A DNA stretch of 64,000 nt from Tiliqua scincoides. Its lineage: Eukaryota; Chordata; Lepidosauria; Squamata; Scincidae. The notes beneath the pieces were generated by a model, which saw nothing but the letters and a program-made list of their open reading frames with translations, ran no database searches and was not told the origin of the DNA. Both the position numbers and the translations under genes were made by a program. The DNA is taken from contig NC_089822.1 in the NCBI RefSeq assembly GCF_035046505.1, forward strand, positions 264,627,024-264,691,023, written 5' to 3'. Numbering within the stretch: position 1 is the stretch's first letter; every line of letters begins with the position of its first letter. This document shows positions 23,953 to 34,974 of this stretch, in pieces.

Positions 23953-24788
23953 TCACAGGATCCCATCACTCATGTGGATTCTCTGATGTTTGGTAAAGTT
24001 TGAAATGTAATGGAATATCCTCCCACAGTCCTGGCATTCATAGGATTTCTCTCCTGAGTGGACTCGCTGGTGTTTGGTGAGGCTCTGCTTGCTACAGAAC
24101 CGCCTCCGGCATTCCAGGCATTCATACGGCTTCTCCCCCGTGTGGATCCGGTGGTGAGAGGCCAGGTGGCCTTTGCTGATGAAGCCCTTCCCGCACTGGA
24201 GGCATTCATAAGGCCTTTCCCCTGTGTGGATTCTCAGGTGCTTCACAAACTCTTCTTTCCAGCGATAGGTCTTCTGGCACACGGGGCAGGTGTAGGGCTT
24301 CTCACCTGTGTGGATTCTCTGGTGGTTGATCAGCTTGCCTCTTTCACGGAAGCTTTTTCCGCACTCTGGGCAGGCGTGGGGTTTCTGCCCTGTGTGGATT
24401 CTTTGGTGCCTGATCAGCTTGTCCCTTCGACGAAACGTCTTCCCACATTCCAGGCACACGTGGGGCTTCTCACCGGTGTGCATCTTCTGGTGCCTGATTA
24501 AAGTTGATTTGTGCTGGAAATTCCTCCCACACTCTGGGCACAGGTGCTTTATCTCCCTCCCATGGAGCATCACAGCCATGTCACCTTCTGCACGCGTCAT
24601 GTGCTCACTCCATATCATCACTGGTGGCTGATCCTGCTGCCTCGTTGACCCATAGCCTTGCTCAAAACTCTCACACCATAGCTGGGGGTGCCTTTGAGAT
24701 CTCCCAGGGTGCGTCCTGCACAATTCTGCTGGCTCCAAGCGTCCCTCTTGCTGTTTCTCTTCCTTGCTCTCATCTGCTGTGCCTCCAC
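23953..24788 (-). CDS. SCAN zinc-finger gene 3 (minus strand), zinc-finger exon
   Basis: The exon follows a 3' splice site (CCTTTTCACTTAG) and completes the phase-1 codon of the previous exon, giving SLGGGTADESKEEKQQEG. A linker of about 90 residues precedes seven tandem C2H2 fingers with TGEKP/TGQKP/TGERP linkers, ending HMSDGIL and TGA. All seven fingers keep the C-x2-C...H-x3-H pattern. Finger 4 (CPVCQKTYRWKEEF) and finger 6 (CLECRRRFCSKQSL) depart from the CGK consensus, which is common in older, individually conserved finger genes. Joined to 27762-27888 and 28169-28921 it gives 571 residues. The gene converges on the plus-strand SCAN gene ending at 16105. A nuclear DNA-binding role is expected; the target is unknown. 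Confidence 0.9.
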
Positions 24789-25018
24789 CTAAGTGAAAAG
24801 GCAATGGACAGAGGAGTCAGGACACAGGAAAAGACGCACGAGAAGGAGAAGGAGCGAGGAGAACATCACTGCAAAATAAGGAGGAATGACAGCTCCGTGG
24901 GTGCATGGTTATTCTCGCCCCCTTGCCCTGCAGAGCAGTTTCCTTCTCTGGTGTTAAAACCGAGACTCGGAAACTGGTACATTCTGTGGTTGATAATGAT
25001 ATTTAACATTTTATATGA

Positions 25019-25393
25019 ACATAAGAACATAAGAAGAGCCTGCTTGGTAAAGAAATACATTTTCTTTTGTCTGTCCTAACTCTCCCAACACTCAATTTTA
25101 GTGAATGTCCCCTGGATCTGGTGTTATGTGAGAGGGAAAAGAGCATCTCTCTATCCACTCTGTCCATCCCTTGCATTATTTTGTATGTCTCAATCATGTC
25201 CCCCCTCAGGCGCTTCTTTTCTAGGCTGAAGAGGCCCAAACGCTGTAGCCTTTTCCTCATAGGGAAGGTGCCCCAACCCAGTAATCATTTTGGTTGCTCT
25301 CTTCTGTACATTTTCCATTTCCACGATATTCTTTTTGAGATGTGGCGATCAGAACTGGACGCAATACTCCAGATGTGGCCTTACCATCGACCA
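25019..25393 (-). mobile_element. CR1 LINE 3' fragment with internal deletion
   Basis: The terminal ATAAGAACATAAGAAGAGCC joins directly to the end of ORF2 (TTGGTAAAGAAATA), so most of the 3' UTR is missing. It then continues back through ORF2 and ends at CTTACCATCGACCATG. It lies in the intron before the finger exon of the minus-strand SCAN gene. Confidence 0.8.
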
Positions 25394-25530
25394 TGTTTGG
25401 TCAACTGTATAGTTTTATTCTGCTTTAACCAATTGTGAGAGCTGCCTTGTTATGGTTAAAAAGTGGGTTAAAATTATTACAGACAACACGTTACTGTCTT
25501 AAATGTTAGATCTAATCCTGGGTATAATTG

Positions 25531-25710
25531 GGGTGCCGATTCCAAAAATGGCATCAGTTTTGCCCTGTCACATCTCGTTTCAGAGGTATGGCATAACCTC
25601 AGTCACCATGGTGTTGGCTTCCTCATGATGAGGCTGCTTGAAACTATTCCGTAATGAGGCTATGCTGATGTGATAGGGCAAAACTAATGCCATTTTTGGA
25701 ATCAGTACCC
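25531..25710. mobile_element. 180-bp foldback element
   Basis: GGGTGCCGATTCCAAAAATG at the left is inverted at the right (CATTTTTGGAATCAGTACCC), and the match continues through GCATCAGTTTTGCCCT. Arms are about 45 bp. Superfamily unknown. Confidence 0.75.
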
Positions 25711-25892
25711 TAAGTTCATATAAAATCACCATAAATATTGGAAAGTTTTTCTGACCCTCAATTTTGCAGGCCTGTGTAATATACCAATATTACCGATACC
25801 AATTGGTACCAATACCAATACTAATACCAAATCAACCAAAAGATTTTTCAAAATAGTGCACTGATGAACCTGTTAGAATGAAGTATTTTCTA

Positions 25893-26140
25893 GGCCAGTG
25901 GTCTTCAACATTTTTCACGCCACAACCCAATCAAGTATGAGACTGGGGAACCAATGCCAATTCTGCCCCCTCAGGGAACCTGTTAAGTCCACGCCTCACC
26001 CCCATCACTTCCCACAACCACCTCTCTGGTGCTTAGCCGACACACTTAAGGCACATTTGCAACAGTGCACACTGGTGGGGAGCCAGCATGTACTACATAG
26101 GATGGGGCCCTCACTTCTCAGTAAACACTGATGAAGGATC
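25893..26140. mobile_element. hAT-type left-end fragment
   Basis: CCAGTGGTCTTCAACATTTTTC is a hAT-like left end. No matching right end was found before 26140. A separate hAT-like right end (GTAGGACACCCCTGG) is seen at about 26790-26803. Confidence 0.4.
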
Positions 26141-26839
26141 GGGCTCTCAGTTTCACACAATGCCAGTAACAAATTCAGTAATCTACAGAATACTTAGGGA
26201 ATGTGTACAGATGATTTTATTTTATACATTGGCTTGATGTTGTAGGCACACTCTAGAATAACTAGGCATTCTACACAATACCATAGTTTCACACAGGAAT
26301 GCTAACATAAATACTTCAGAGAACTGGTCTCTCTATTTAAACAATTACTCTGATACTGAGTGCTCCGTATTTACATTTAGACATGGCCATATTCTCTTCA
26401 TATTTGCTATAAGCTTCTATTCTGGAACTTCATGTTGTTTGCTGATAGGAGTACCTTTTCTAAATGTGCAGGTGAAGACTGGACTAGCACATGCCATAAA
26501 AACATTCCTAAATGCAATCCCTTCCCTGTTGTGCCACAGAACATTTAAAACTCTGGTAGAGACTGGCTGGCATAAGAGAAGGTCGCCTTCCTCGGCTGGG
26601 TTTGATTAAGAACAGTTGGACAAGGACATAGCATCCTGTTTCTTCTGAGGTCTCCTTCTGTCTCTCCCTCTCAGAGCCTTGGCAAAAGCAGTGCTGCTGA
26701 AAAAGCAGGGCAGCATTGGGAAAGCCCAATTGCCATGTGGGCCAGATAAAGAGCTTCAAAAGACTGTATCTGGCCTGTGAGCCTTATGTAGGACACCCCT
26801 GGTTGAGACAAAGCCAAAGCAATGTGCATGCTTCTGAAA

Positions 26840-27608
26840 TGGATGTCCCCTGGTTCTGGTATTATGTGAGAGTGTAAAGAGCATCTCCCTATCCACTCTG
26901 TCCATCCCCTGCATAATTTTGTATGTCTCAATCATGTCCCCCCTCAAGCGTCTCTTTTCTAGGCTGAAGAGGCCCAAACGCCGTAGCCTTTCCTCATAAG
27001 GAAGGTGCCCCAGCCCCGTAATCATCTTAGGTGCAAAAGAGAGCGACTAAGATGATTACGGGGCTGGGGCACCTTCCTTATGAGGAAAGGCTACGGCGTT
27101 TGGGCCTCTTCAGCCTAGAAAAGAGACGCTTGAGGGGGGACATGATTGAGACATACAAAATTATGCAGGGGATGGACAGAGTGGATAGGGAGATGCTCTT
27201 TACACTCTCACATAATACCAGAACCAGGGGACATCCACTAAAATTGAGTGTTGGGAGAGTTAGGACAGACAAAAGAAAATATTTCTTTACTCAGCGCGTG
27301 GTCAGTCTGTGGAACTCCTTGCCACAGGATGTGGTGCTGGCGTCTAGCCTAGACGCCTTTAAAAGGGGATTGGACAAGTTTCTGGAGGAAAAATCCACTA
27401 TGGGGTACAAGCCATGATGTGTATGCGCAACCTCCTGATTTTAGGAATGGGTTAAGTCAGAATGCCAGATGTAGGGGAGGGCACCAGGATAAGGTCTCTT
27501 GTTATCTGGTGTGCTCCCTGGGGCATTTGGTGGGCCGCTGTGAGATACAGGAAGCTGGACTAGATGGGCCTATGGCCTGATCCAGTGGGGCTGTTCTTAT
27601 GTTCTTAT
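26840..27608 (+). mobile_element. CR1 LINE 3' end with inverted 5' duplicate (hairpin)
   Basis: The plus-strand CR1 (27031-27608) covers the last 125 or so codons of ORF2 and the whole 3' UTR to TTCTTATGTTCTTATG. Directly before it, 26840-27030 is a reverse-complement copy of 27047-27237, separated by the 16 bp GTGCAAAAGAGAGCGA. Arms are about 191 bp and nearly identical. It lies in the second intron of the minus-strand SCAN gene, in the opposite direction. Confidence 0.92.
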
Positions 27609-27761
27609 GGATTGTAGCCCAGAGAGGTTTATGCTGAAATACACTGGTTAGCCTTTAAGATGCTGGTTGGGATTAAGTACCACTGAACTCAATGAGACTT
27701 GCACCTGAGTAAAAAAGCACTGGTCCAAGCTGTCAATTACCCTGGTAGAATGATGCCATAC

Positions 27762-27888
27762 CTAATGATGGGACATCTCTGTCCCTCTCTTGCTCAAATT
27801 CCTTGAAGAGTGGCTTCTGCCAGGCATCCGATGGAATGTGCTCTCTCTCAGGGGAATTCACCGTTACCTCCACAAAGGGCCCCACTGC
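27762..27888 (-). CDS. SCAN zinc-finger gene 3 (minus strand), middle exon (KRAB-A-like relic)
   Basis: A 127-nt exon between TCTTTTTGCAG and TTAG|GTATGG, phase 0 to phase 1. It encodes AVGPFVEVTVN...DAWQKPLFKEFEQERD...PSLG. Laid against a KRAB-A box, GPF-VEVTVN falls on GPVTFEDVAVN, DAWQKPLFKEFEQE on DPSQKKLYRDVMQE, and the exon ends at the same SLG position. Exon length and phase are those of canonical KRAB-A exons. The central acidic/tryptophan cluster that contacts KAP1 in canonical boxes is not kept, so silencing through KAP1 is doubtful. I see the exon; that it descends from KRAB-A is inference. Confidence 0.8.
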
Positions 27889-28168
27889 CTGCAAAAAGAG
27901 CAAAACTGATTTGGAGCAAGGGCAAGTAGGGAGAGGGAACCCATTAAGGGGAAGAAAGCTCCCTGCAAAAAGACAACTAGTACATCAGGGAATGAAGGTT
28001 CCCAACCCTTGGCCTACTAAGCTAACTTTTTATTTACATGAATGTTTCCCATGGAGGAAATTCAGAAATGGCATCCATCGTTTAGCTTCATGGCTCATCA
28101 ACAAATTTGGACACCACCCCTGAAAAGTCCCCCTTGAACCCCAAGATTTTCAGGCTGAAGTCAATCAC

Positions 28169-28921
28169 CTCCTGTTCCCATTGCTCTGACTCTTGCTGCC
28201 TCAGCAGGAAATCTTCAGCCAGCGCGATCACATGGGCACAGGTTTCTGGGTCCCGTTCCCTGACCCAGCTTTGCACTTCTGGGGGCAAGACGGTCAGGAA
28301 CTGTTCCAGGATCACCAGCTCCAAGATCTGCTCCTTGCTGTGCCTCTCAGGTTTGAGCCACTGGTGGCAAAGCTCCCGCAGATGGTTGTAGACCTCATGC
28401 AACCCTCCACCCTCTTGGTAGCAAAAGTGTCGGAACTGCTGGCGCTGTGCCTCCACTCTGACCACTTCACTCAGAAGAGTGGCCTTGTTTCCATTCCCAA
28501 CTCTAGTGCTGTTTGACCTCCTAGTGGCCTCCTGGCCTCCTGCTCCAAGGACAGGTGTCTGCCGAATCCCATGCTCTCTTGTCAACCTTTTGCAATAAGC
28601 AGATGCTCCCTCAAAGCAGCCTGGGAATGTCTTGGTATTGCCCCACAGCACTGGCTCTGTCGACAGCGAATTGCCCCACCCTGAGCAAGGAGACAGTGTC
28701 ACTTTTTGGAACTCCTGCTTCTGTTGGGCATCCCAATGCTCTTCTTCCTGCTTCACCTGTGTGGAAACAGCCCATCCCAGGGGCTCTTCAATCCGCACCA
28801 CCTGGATGTCGCAAGCACTGGTGACAGCTGGATCCTGGACCTCCATTTTTATTCTCCCCTCCTGTTCAAATGCAACCTGGAGACTCGGGAATGGGGAGGT
28901 TGCTTCTTCCTTAGCAGCCAT
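28169..28921 (-). CDS. SCAN zinc-finger gene 3 (minus strand), first coding exon
   Basis: The exon encodes 251 residues from [10 protein letters not shown] to a phase-0 5' splice site (GAG|GTGATT, weaker than consensus). The chosen donor is the one that makes the downstream exon continue in frame. Residues 1-155 are an acidic leader with IKMEVQD and VKQEEE motifs. Residues about 156-243 are a SCAN domain ([37 protein letters not shown]), likely a dimerisation module. Open frame continues past the donor for 26 codons, so an unspliced or alternative end is possible. The ATG context GCTAAGGAAG after GCC is reasonable. No TATA box is evident upstream in 28922-29150. Confidence 0.88.
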
Positions 28922-29639
28922 TTTGTCTAGAGCGCCTTACCCCAGCTGTTGCTCTTAAACTCACATTTCTCAGCACAAACTTGAGGAAAAACTCCTGCCT
29001 TTCTTTGTGGGCTTGGTCCTGAGATTAGGTGGGGACTGGCATGAGGGACTGATCAGTGGAGAAATGGCATTTTTTCAGCACCAATATGAGAGAACTGGAA
29101 TCTTTTTGCCAAAGTGGTTTATAGGCAGGAGTCTGGGACAACTAGGTCTTCTACCTGAAATAAAGCGATAAGAAAGATCATTTTAAAAGTTGGCTGCTAG
29201 GTTGAAAGTGGGTCTCCCCAGCCACAGTGGACTTCTAAGAGCCCCTTTCAACATGGATGCCAGAGCATCTCATACCCTACGCTGAATACACCACCTTATG
29301 ATGAAAGTCAGCATATTAAAAAAAAAAAGATGGGGGGGGAGTCACAGTGAGCAGCTGTATTATAACTGAGAGGGAGATGGCTTGCAAAGAAAAGGCCATC
29401 TTGGGGGTGTCATCCTACCAATTTGTAAACATACTGATGGTGTGGAAATAATTGTTTTCTCAAGATTGGGTTGGGAAGCTTTGTAAAAAGATTTTCTTTT
29501 TTTCCTTGCAGGCTACAGATAAAAAGCACATGAAGTGCTACTCTTAGCTGGCAGGTAAATACACACACCTTGAGAACAGAGAGAGAAAGGAAACATTGGT
29601 ATATAAAAACAGCTGGCACAGGGCCTGTGAGAAGGTTTG
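28922..29639. other. upstream spacer of SCAN gene 3
   Basis: It holds the presumed 5' UTR or promoter of the minus-strand SCAN gene but no recognisable core promoter. A short A-run and G-run lie at about 29320-29338. Confidence 0.35.
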
Positions 29640-29850
29640 GGAGGTGGAAGATCTAGGTTCAAATCCCTGCTCAGCCATGAAGCTTGCTGGGTGACCTTGG
29701 GCCAGTCACTTTCTCTCAGCCTCACCTACCTCACAGGGTTGTTGTGAGGGGGAAAAAAAGGAGGGGAGCAGCTGTGCTCTTTGGAGGAAGGGCGGGATAC
29801 AAATGTGATAGATAAATAAATAAATAACTAAATAAATAAATAAGGTTGTG
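29640..29850 (+). mobile_element. tRNA-derived CORE-like SINE with AATA tail
   Basis: It has GGTTCAAATCCCTGCTCAGC (B-box-like), TGACCTTGGGCCAGTCACTT, CTCACAGGGTTGTTGTGAGG and GGAAGGGCGGGATACAAATG, then an (AAAT)n-like tail to about 29844. This is a common lizard SINE layout. Confidence 0.8.
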
Positions 29851-30726
29851 CAGGAGGTAGTTTGTACATGGACCCAGGATCAAAAAGGGGGCCAGTTATG
29901 GAGAGGGCACAGAAATTTCCCAGGATCTTACATTTTCCCACCTCATTTTGGCCCACACGGGATGCTCTCCGTTCTAGTGCGAGCCTCAATGCGATGATGC
30001 TCATTTTCTGCAATGATCTCTGTATTTAAAAGACTTTAGAGAGACTTAGGAGTGCGTTTGGCTTTCCATATGACTGCTGAGGCCGCATGGGCAGGTAGAC
30101 CTGGGTTCTTCATTGGGAAGGCCAGCAGGGATGTGCGGTGGGTGGGGAGGCAGGTGAGGCAGAGCCTCCCCATCGGAGTCCTTTGAAACGTGCCCAAGCA
30201 CCCAAGCATCCACAACCGGCCTACCTGCCTCCCCACTCACCGCATGTCCCTGAAGCCCGGTAGACCTGGGCTCCAAAGACCTTTCTGGCTGTTGCCACAC
30301 ACTGCCCTGTGCTGCCTCCTCCTCACCCCTTCTGCCCATCCTGTTGCCCCTCCCCTTGCTCTCACTCACCCCACTTTGAAAGGGTCTCCCCAAAACCTGG
30401 TACCCACTGATAAAAGCCATCTCAGAGGCAGGCCCTGTGCACGATCAAACCCCCCCAGGTCCCTCCACCTGCCACCTCCCTCCACCCACCTGCTCCTTCC
30501 ACCGTCTCCATGGCAACCCCTGGGGCAGTTCGCTGCAGCCCTCCTTCGGCCTCTTGCGCCTGAGAAAAGGCAGGAAGTAGCTTCCCATCAGGGCATGGAG
30601 GGGGGAGAGGAAGGAAGGGCCCTCCTGATGGCAGCATTCAGCGCTTCCTGGTCTCTCTAGGAAGCCTGGAGGCCGCAAGCTCCTCTTTTAACCCCTTGTA
30701 GCCCAGGGCCATTTTCTGCACTAGTC
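29851..30726. other. spacer with no gene
   Basis: C-rich sequence with overlapping open frames (30046-30660) but no domain. At about 30100-30260, GGTAGACCTGGG words recur in both orientations, suggesting a worn foldback repeat. Confidence 0.4.
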
Positions 30727-30779
30727 CAGGGATGTCAAACTCTTTCATGCAAAGTCAGCATTCATGGTGCCTGCTGAGG

Positions 30780-30925
30780 GGAAGGAAGTGACGTCATTGA
30801 GTAGAGAGTGATGTCATTAAGCAGTAAGTGACATCAGTGAGCAGAAAGTGACATCATTACACAGAAAGTGATGTCATTAAGCAGAGATGACATCACTGAG
30901 CAGAACGTGATGTCATTATGCACAT
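30780..30925. repeat. 20-bp tandem repeat with TGACGTCA-like words
   Basis: About seven units of the form (A)GTGA-C/T-GTCATTAAGCAGA. The first contains GTGACGTCATT, close to the CRE/ATF site TGACGTCA; the others carry TGATGTCA or TGACATCA. It is part of the hAT element's left interior. Confidence 0.8.
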
Positions 30926-30968
30926 GATGGCCAGAAATATGCACTATGTGCTCACATAGAAACTCATT

Positions 30969-32635
30969 CTATGAAATCCTCTGTCTCTGCTGGAGAGAAG
31001 GTGAAGTACCTCAAGACATGAGGGATGCAAACATCATCACGCTGTACAAGAACAAAGGTGACAGGGGTGACTGCAACAACTACCGCGGCATCTCTCTCCT
31101 TAGTGTTGTAGGAAAGCTGTTTGCCCGAGTTGTACTAAAGAGGCTCCAGGTACTTGCAGAGAGCGTCTATCCAGAATCGCAGTGTGGATTCCGAGCCAAC
31201 AGGTCCACCACTGATATGGTATTCTCCCTTAGACAACTGCAGGAGAAATGCAGGGAACAACGACAGCCACTCTTTATAGCCTTCATAGATCTCACAAAGG
31301 CTTTCGACCTGGTCAGCAGAGACGGCCTCTTCAAGATTCTCCCCAAGATTGGATGTCCACCCAGGCTCCTCAGCATCATCAGATCTTTCCACAAGGACAT
31401 GAAGGGCACTGTTGTCTTCGATGGCTCCACATCAGACCCTTTTGACATCCGAAGCGGAGTGAAGCAGGGCTGTGTTCTTGCACCAACCTTGTTTGGGATT
31501 TTCTTCGCTGTCCTGCTGAAGCAGGCCTTTGGAACTGCAACAGAAGGCATCTATCTCCGGACCAGATCAGACGGAAAGCTCTTCAACCTCTCCAGACTGA
31601 GAGCAAAATCCAAAGTCCAGCTGAAATGTCTGCGTGACTTCCTCTTTGCCGACGATGCAGCTGTCACTACCCACTCTGCCAAAGATCTCCAGCAGCTCAT
31701 GGATCGTTTTAGCAAGGCCTGCCAAGATTTTGGACTGACAATCAGCCTGAAGAAAACACAGGTCATGGTTCAGGATGTGGACTCACCTCCCTGCATTACA
31801 ATCTCTGAGCATGAACTGGAGGTTGTCCATGACTTTGTGTACCTTGGCTCAACGATCTCCGACACTCATTCTCTCGATACTGAGCTAAACAAGCGCATCG
31901 GTAAAGCAGCTACCACGTTTTCCAGACTCACAAAGAGAGTCTGGTCCAACAAGAAGCTGACGGAACATACCAAGATCCAGGTCTACAGAGCTTGCGTCCT
32001 GAGTACACTTCTGTACTGCAGCGAGTCATGGACTCTTCGCTCACAACAGGAGAGGAAACTGAGCGCTTTCCACATGCGCTGCCTCCGACGCATCCTCGGC
32101 ATCACCTGGCAGGACAAAGTTCCAAACAACACAGTCCTGGAACGTGCTGGAATCCCTAGCATGTATTCACTGCTGAAACAGAGACGCCTGCGTTGGCTTG
32201 GTCATGTCGTGAGAATGGATGATGGCCGGATCCCAAAGGATCTCCTCTATGGAGAACTCGTGCAAGGAAAGCGCCCTACAGGTAGACCACAGCTGCGATA
32301 CAAGGACATCTGCAAGAGGGATCTGAAGGCCTTAGGGATGGACCTCAACAAGTGGGAAACCCTGGCCTCTGAGCGGCCCGCTTGGAGGCAGGCTGTGCAG
32401 CATGGCCTTTCCCAGTTTGAAGAGACACTTTGCCAACAGTCTGAGGCTAAGAGGCAAAGAAGGAAGGCCCATAGCCAGGGAGACAGACCAGGGACAGACT
32501 GCACTTGCTCCCGGTGTGGAAGGGATTGTCACTCCCGGATTGGCCTTTTTAGCCACACTAGACGCTGTGCCAGAACCACCTTTCAGAGCGCGATACCATA
32601 GTCTTTCGAGACTGAAGGTTGCCAATACCAATACC
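30969..32635 (+). mobile_element. LINE, RTE-like C-terminal region, with 12-bp target duplication
   Basis: A 5'-truncated non-LTR element, flanked on both sides by TAGAAACTCATT (30957-30968 and 32636-32647). One uninterrupted frame to 32601 encodes reverse transcriptase (NNYRGISLLS, IDLTKAFDLVSRDG, RSGVKQGCVLAPTLFGIFF, LFADDAAV) and a long C-terminal region (YLGSTIS, RRLRWLGHVVRMDDGRIPKD). It ends in a CSRCGRDC...SHTRRC finger. The C-terminal order resembles RTE-clade LINEs, but the clade is not settled. The 3' end reads CCATAGTCTTTCGAGACTGA and closes with CCAATAC repeats. The lack of any stop suggests a recent insertion. Confidence 0.92.
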
Positions 32636-33446
32636 TAGAAACTCATTAGCTGCCAAGGACAGAAGAGAAAATTTTGTTCATATTGTCAAGATATGGGAGA
32701 GCCCCATTAACATGCTGGGAGTGCCCAGATATAATGGGGGCCGGATAAATGGCTTCTGGGGGCCGTATCCGGCCCACAGGCCTTACATCTGACACCCCTA
32801 CACAAGGCTACTCATGACTGACACGCTTTTTTCCTGGCAGGGTTTCTGGGCCTTTAGCAATGGCCTGATAGGATGAAACCAGGAGGTGCAGCTCCCCTCA
32901 TCACTGTCTGACCGGGGTGGGGGTGGGGTCCCTCAGCAGGGTGCCTACTGCAGAGGGCCCTCCACCCAGCTCAGTGGGTCCTTATCCTCATCTCCCATGT
33001 CTCCCACCACACCAACAGTCCACGTAAGAAGGGGGATCCATCTGTGCAGTGGCCACAGTGGCTGGCTGGGCACAATGTTCCCCAAGGAGATAAAGCAGGT
33101 ATTAGAGGTGAGGCCCCATTAGCTGCCAGAGGAGGTCATGTGCTGACACCAGCCCTGGTCACTGTTTTTCGCCACAGTTGAACACAGTGAAGCGTTCTGA
33201 ATTTCCGACGTTCTTCATGCCACAAAAGGAAAAGGTTTCCCAACTGCAGTAAAAATGTGACAACCACGTTGAGGACCACCTTTTACAGCTCTCATGTTCC
33301 CATAGAGATAGCACAATTGTGTGTCGTCATTGTCGTTGTCGTCCCAAAAAAACCCAGCACGATACACTGTCATGTGAAGATACAAAGCTGCAGCCTATGG
33401 GTCAGATTATTGGTCCATCTAACCCAGTATTGTGCACATTCTAGAA

Positions 33447-34239
33447 CAGTGCTTCCCAAACTTTTTAGTACCAGGACCCACTTTTCAAAATGACACTCTA
33501 TCAGGACCCACCTAGTTTTACAAGACTTTAAAAAAAATATAGAAAGGAATAATATGTTTATTTATTTACAAGTAGTAATAACCCAAAAAAAGATGCTTCA
33601 ACATTTATCTCCCTATATTTACAAATGCTTGTAAACAGCTGGAGCTGTTGGAAAGGTAATAATAATGATAATGATGATGATGATGATGATGACCTTTCTT
33701 TGTCATCAGATTTCTCCTCAGACTTTAATTCAAGGCGGTTTACATAGGCAGGCTGTTCTAAATCCCTGTAGGGAATTTTACAATTGAAGAAAGGTTCTAT
33801 CTTCAAGAACCACAATATTTCTGATGGATCTTTGCTGATCTGGTATCACATTCTGGCCTCCAGTTTCCTCCCACACAGGCTGACAAGCAGCTCCATCTCT
33901 CACTTGAAGGGCGGCCAAGACGCTTACAGGTGGAATAACTCAGCTGGGCTTGTCAGCTGCTTCAAGGTCTCGCCATTCACAGTGCCAGTGGCCTCGAACT
34001 GGCGACCTTCGGATGTTATCTTCAGGCAAACAGAGTCTCTACCCTCTAGACCAGACCTCCTGCCCCTAGTTAGGTAGTTAGCAGGTATCTGATTTTTGAA
34101 GTTTCAGGGCTTCAGGCAGTTTTCTGATCCTTCCATCACCTGTGTTTTCATTGGAGGCTCTGCTTGGCTGCTATGGGACCCACCAAAAATCAAATCGAGA
34201 CCCACCGGTGGGTCCCAAGCCACAATCTGGGAGCCACTG
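33447..34239. mobile_element. hAT-type element with perfect 8-bp target duplication
   Basis: CAGTGCTTCCCAAAC at the left and TCTGGGAGCCACTG at the right, with TTCTAGAA exactly duplicated (33439-33446 and 34240-34247). This fits the nTCTAGAn target preference of many hAT elements. A SINE (33655-34079) was inserted inside it. Confidence 0.88.
33655..34079 (-). mobile_element. tRNA-type SINE, full length
   Basis: On the minus strand it has a tRNA-like head (GGTCTAGAGGGTAGAGACTC, GGTCGCCAGTTCGAGGCC), a body shared with 21829-22144 and a TATGTAAACCGCCTTGAATT tail, followed by (TCA)n (33658-33690 as ATG/GAT on the plus strand). It is present only in the left palindrome arm, so it arrived after the duplication or was lost from the other arm. 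Confidence 0.78.
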
Positions 34240-34252
34240 TTCTAGAATATGT

Positions 34253-34735
34253 CCCTGATGCCATGTCCTGTGACAAAGACTTCCAAGAATTACAGGCTGA
34301 GTAAAGAGATATTTCCTTTTATCTGTTCTAGCTCTATTGCCAGTCAATTATAGTGGATGCTCCTGGTTTTGGTGTTGTGTGAGAAGGAAAAGAACTTGCC
34401 TCTATCTGCTCCATCCATCCCATGTGTAATTTTATATGCTCAATCATGTCTTCACACAGTAGCCTGTCCACTTATCATTTTGGTTCCCCTCTTTTGCACC
34501 ATTTCAGTTCCACTATATCCTTTTTGAGATGTGGCCACCAGAACTGGACACAACACTCCAGATGTAGCCTTACCATCTATTTGCACAAAGGCATAATAAT
34601 ATTGGCCATTTTATTCTCCCTTTCAAAATGATTCTAAGCATGGAATTGGCCTTCTTCACAGCCACTGCACACTGCGTCGACACTTTCATCAAACTGTCCA
34701 CCAGCACCCCAAGATCTCTCTCCCACTGTTACAAA
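34253..34735 (-). mobile_element. old CR1 fragment, left palindrome arm
   Basis: The reverse of CR1 ORF2 end (TTTTTGAGATGTGGCC, GAACTGGACACAACACTCCA) is more diverged than other CR1 pieces here and lacks the 3' UTR. Its inverted twin is at 36045-36540. Confidence 0.75.
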
Positions 34736-34974
34736 CAACTGTTGCCAACACTGCTCCTTAACATTACACGTGTGTCCTACACGCATCATGCGCGCACACA
34801 CAAATAACTGAAATTGGGGAAATGAGCAAGTGAGAGTTCATATCCAGCAGTGTGACAACGGGTTGGATCGTTGACGTGGATGAGGGGGACAATCAATCTC
34901 AAGGTGCCTCAAAATAGCCACAAGACAGAACTTTTTTTTTTAACAAAAAAATAGTTTATTAAAGAAGTATAGGG

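Larger units (their letters stand above)
30727..32800. mobile_element. hAT-type element split by a LINE
   Basis: The left end CAGGGATGTCAAACTC is answered at the right by CATCTGACACCCCTA. The right interior has the GGCCGTATCCGGCCCACAGG word common to this hAT group. The LINE at 30969-32635 lies within, flanked by its own target duplication, so the hAT copy is older. Confidence 0.7.

Noticed and set aside
30046-30660. Overlapping long open frames as a small gene
   Set aside because: The sequence is C-rich and stop-poor in several frames at once. There is no domain, and no splice or polyadenylation context.
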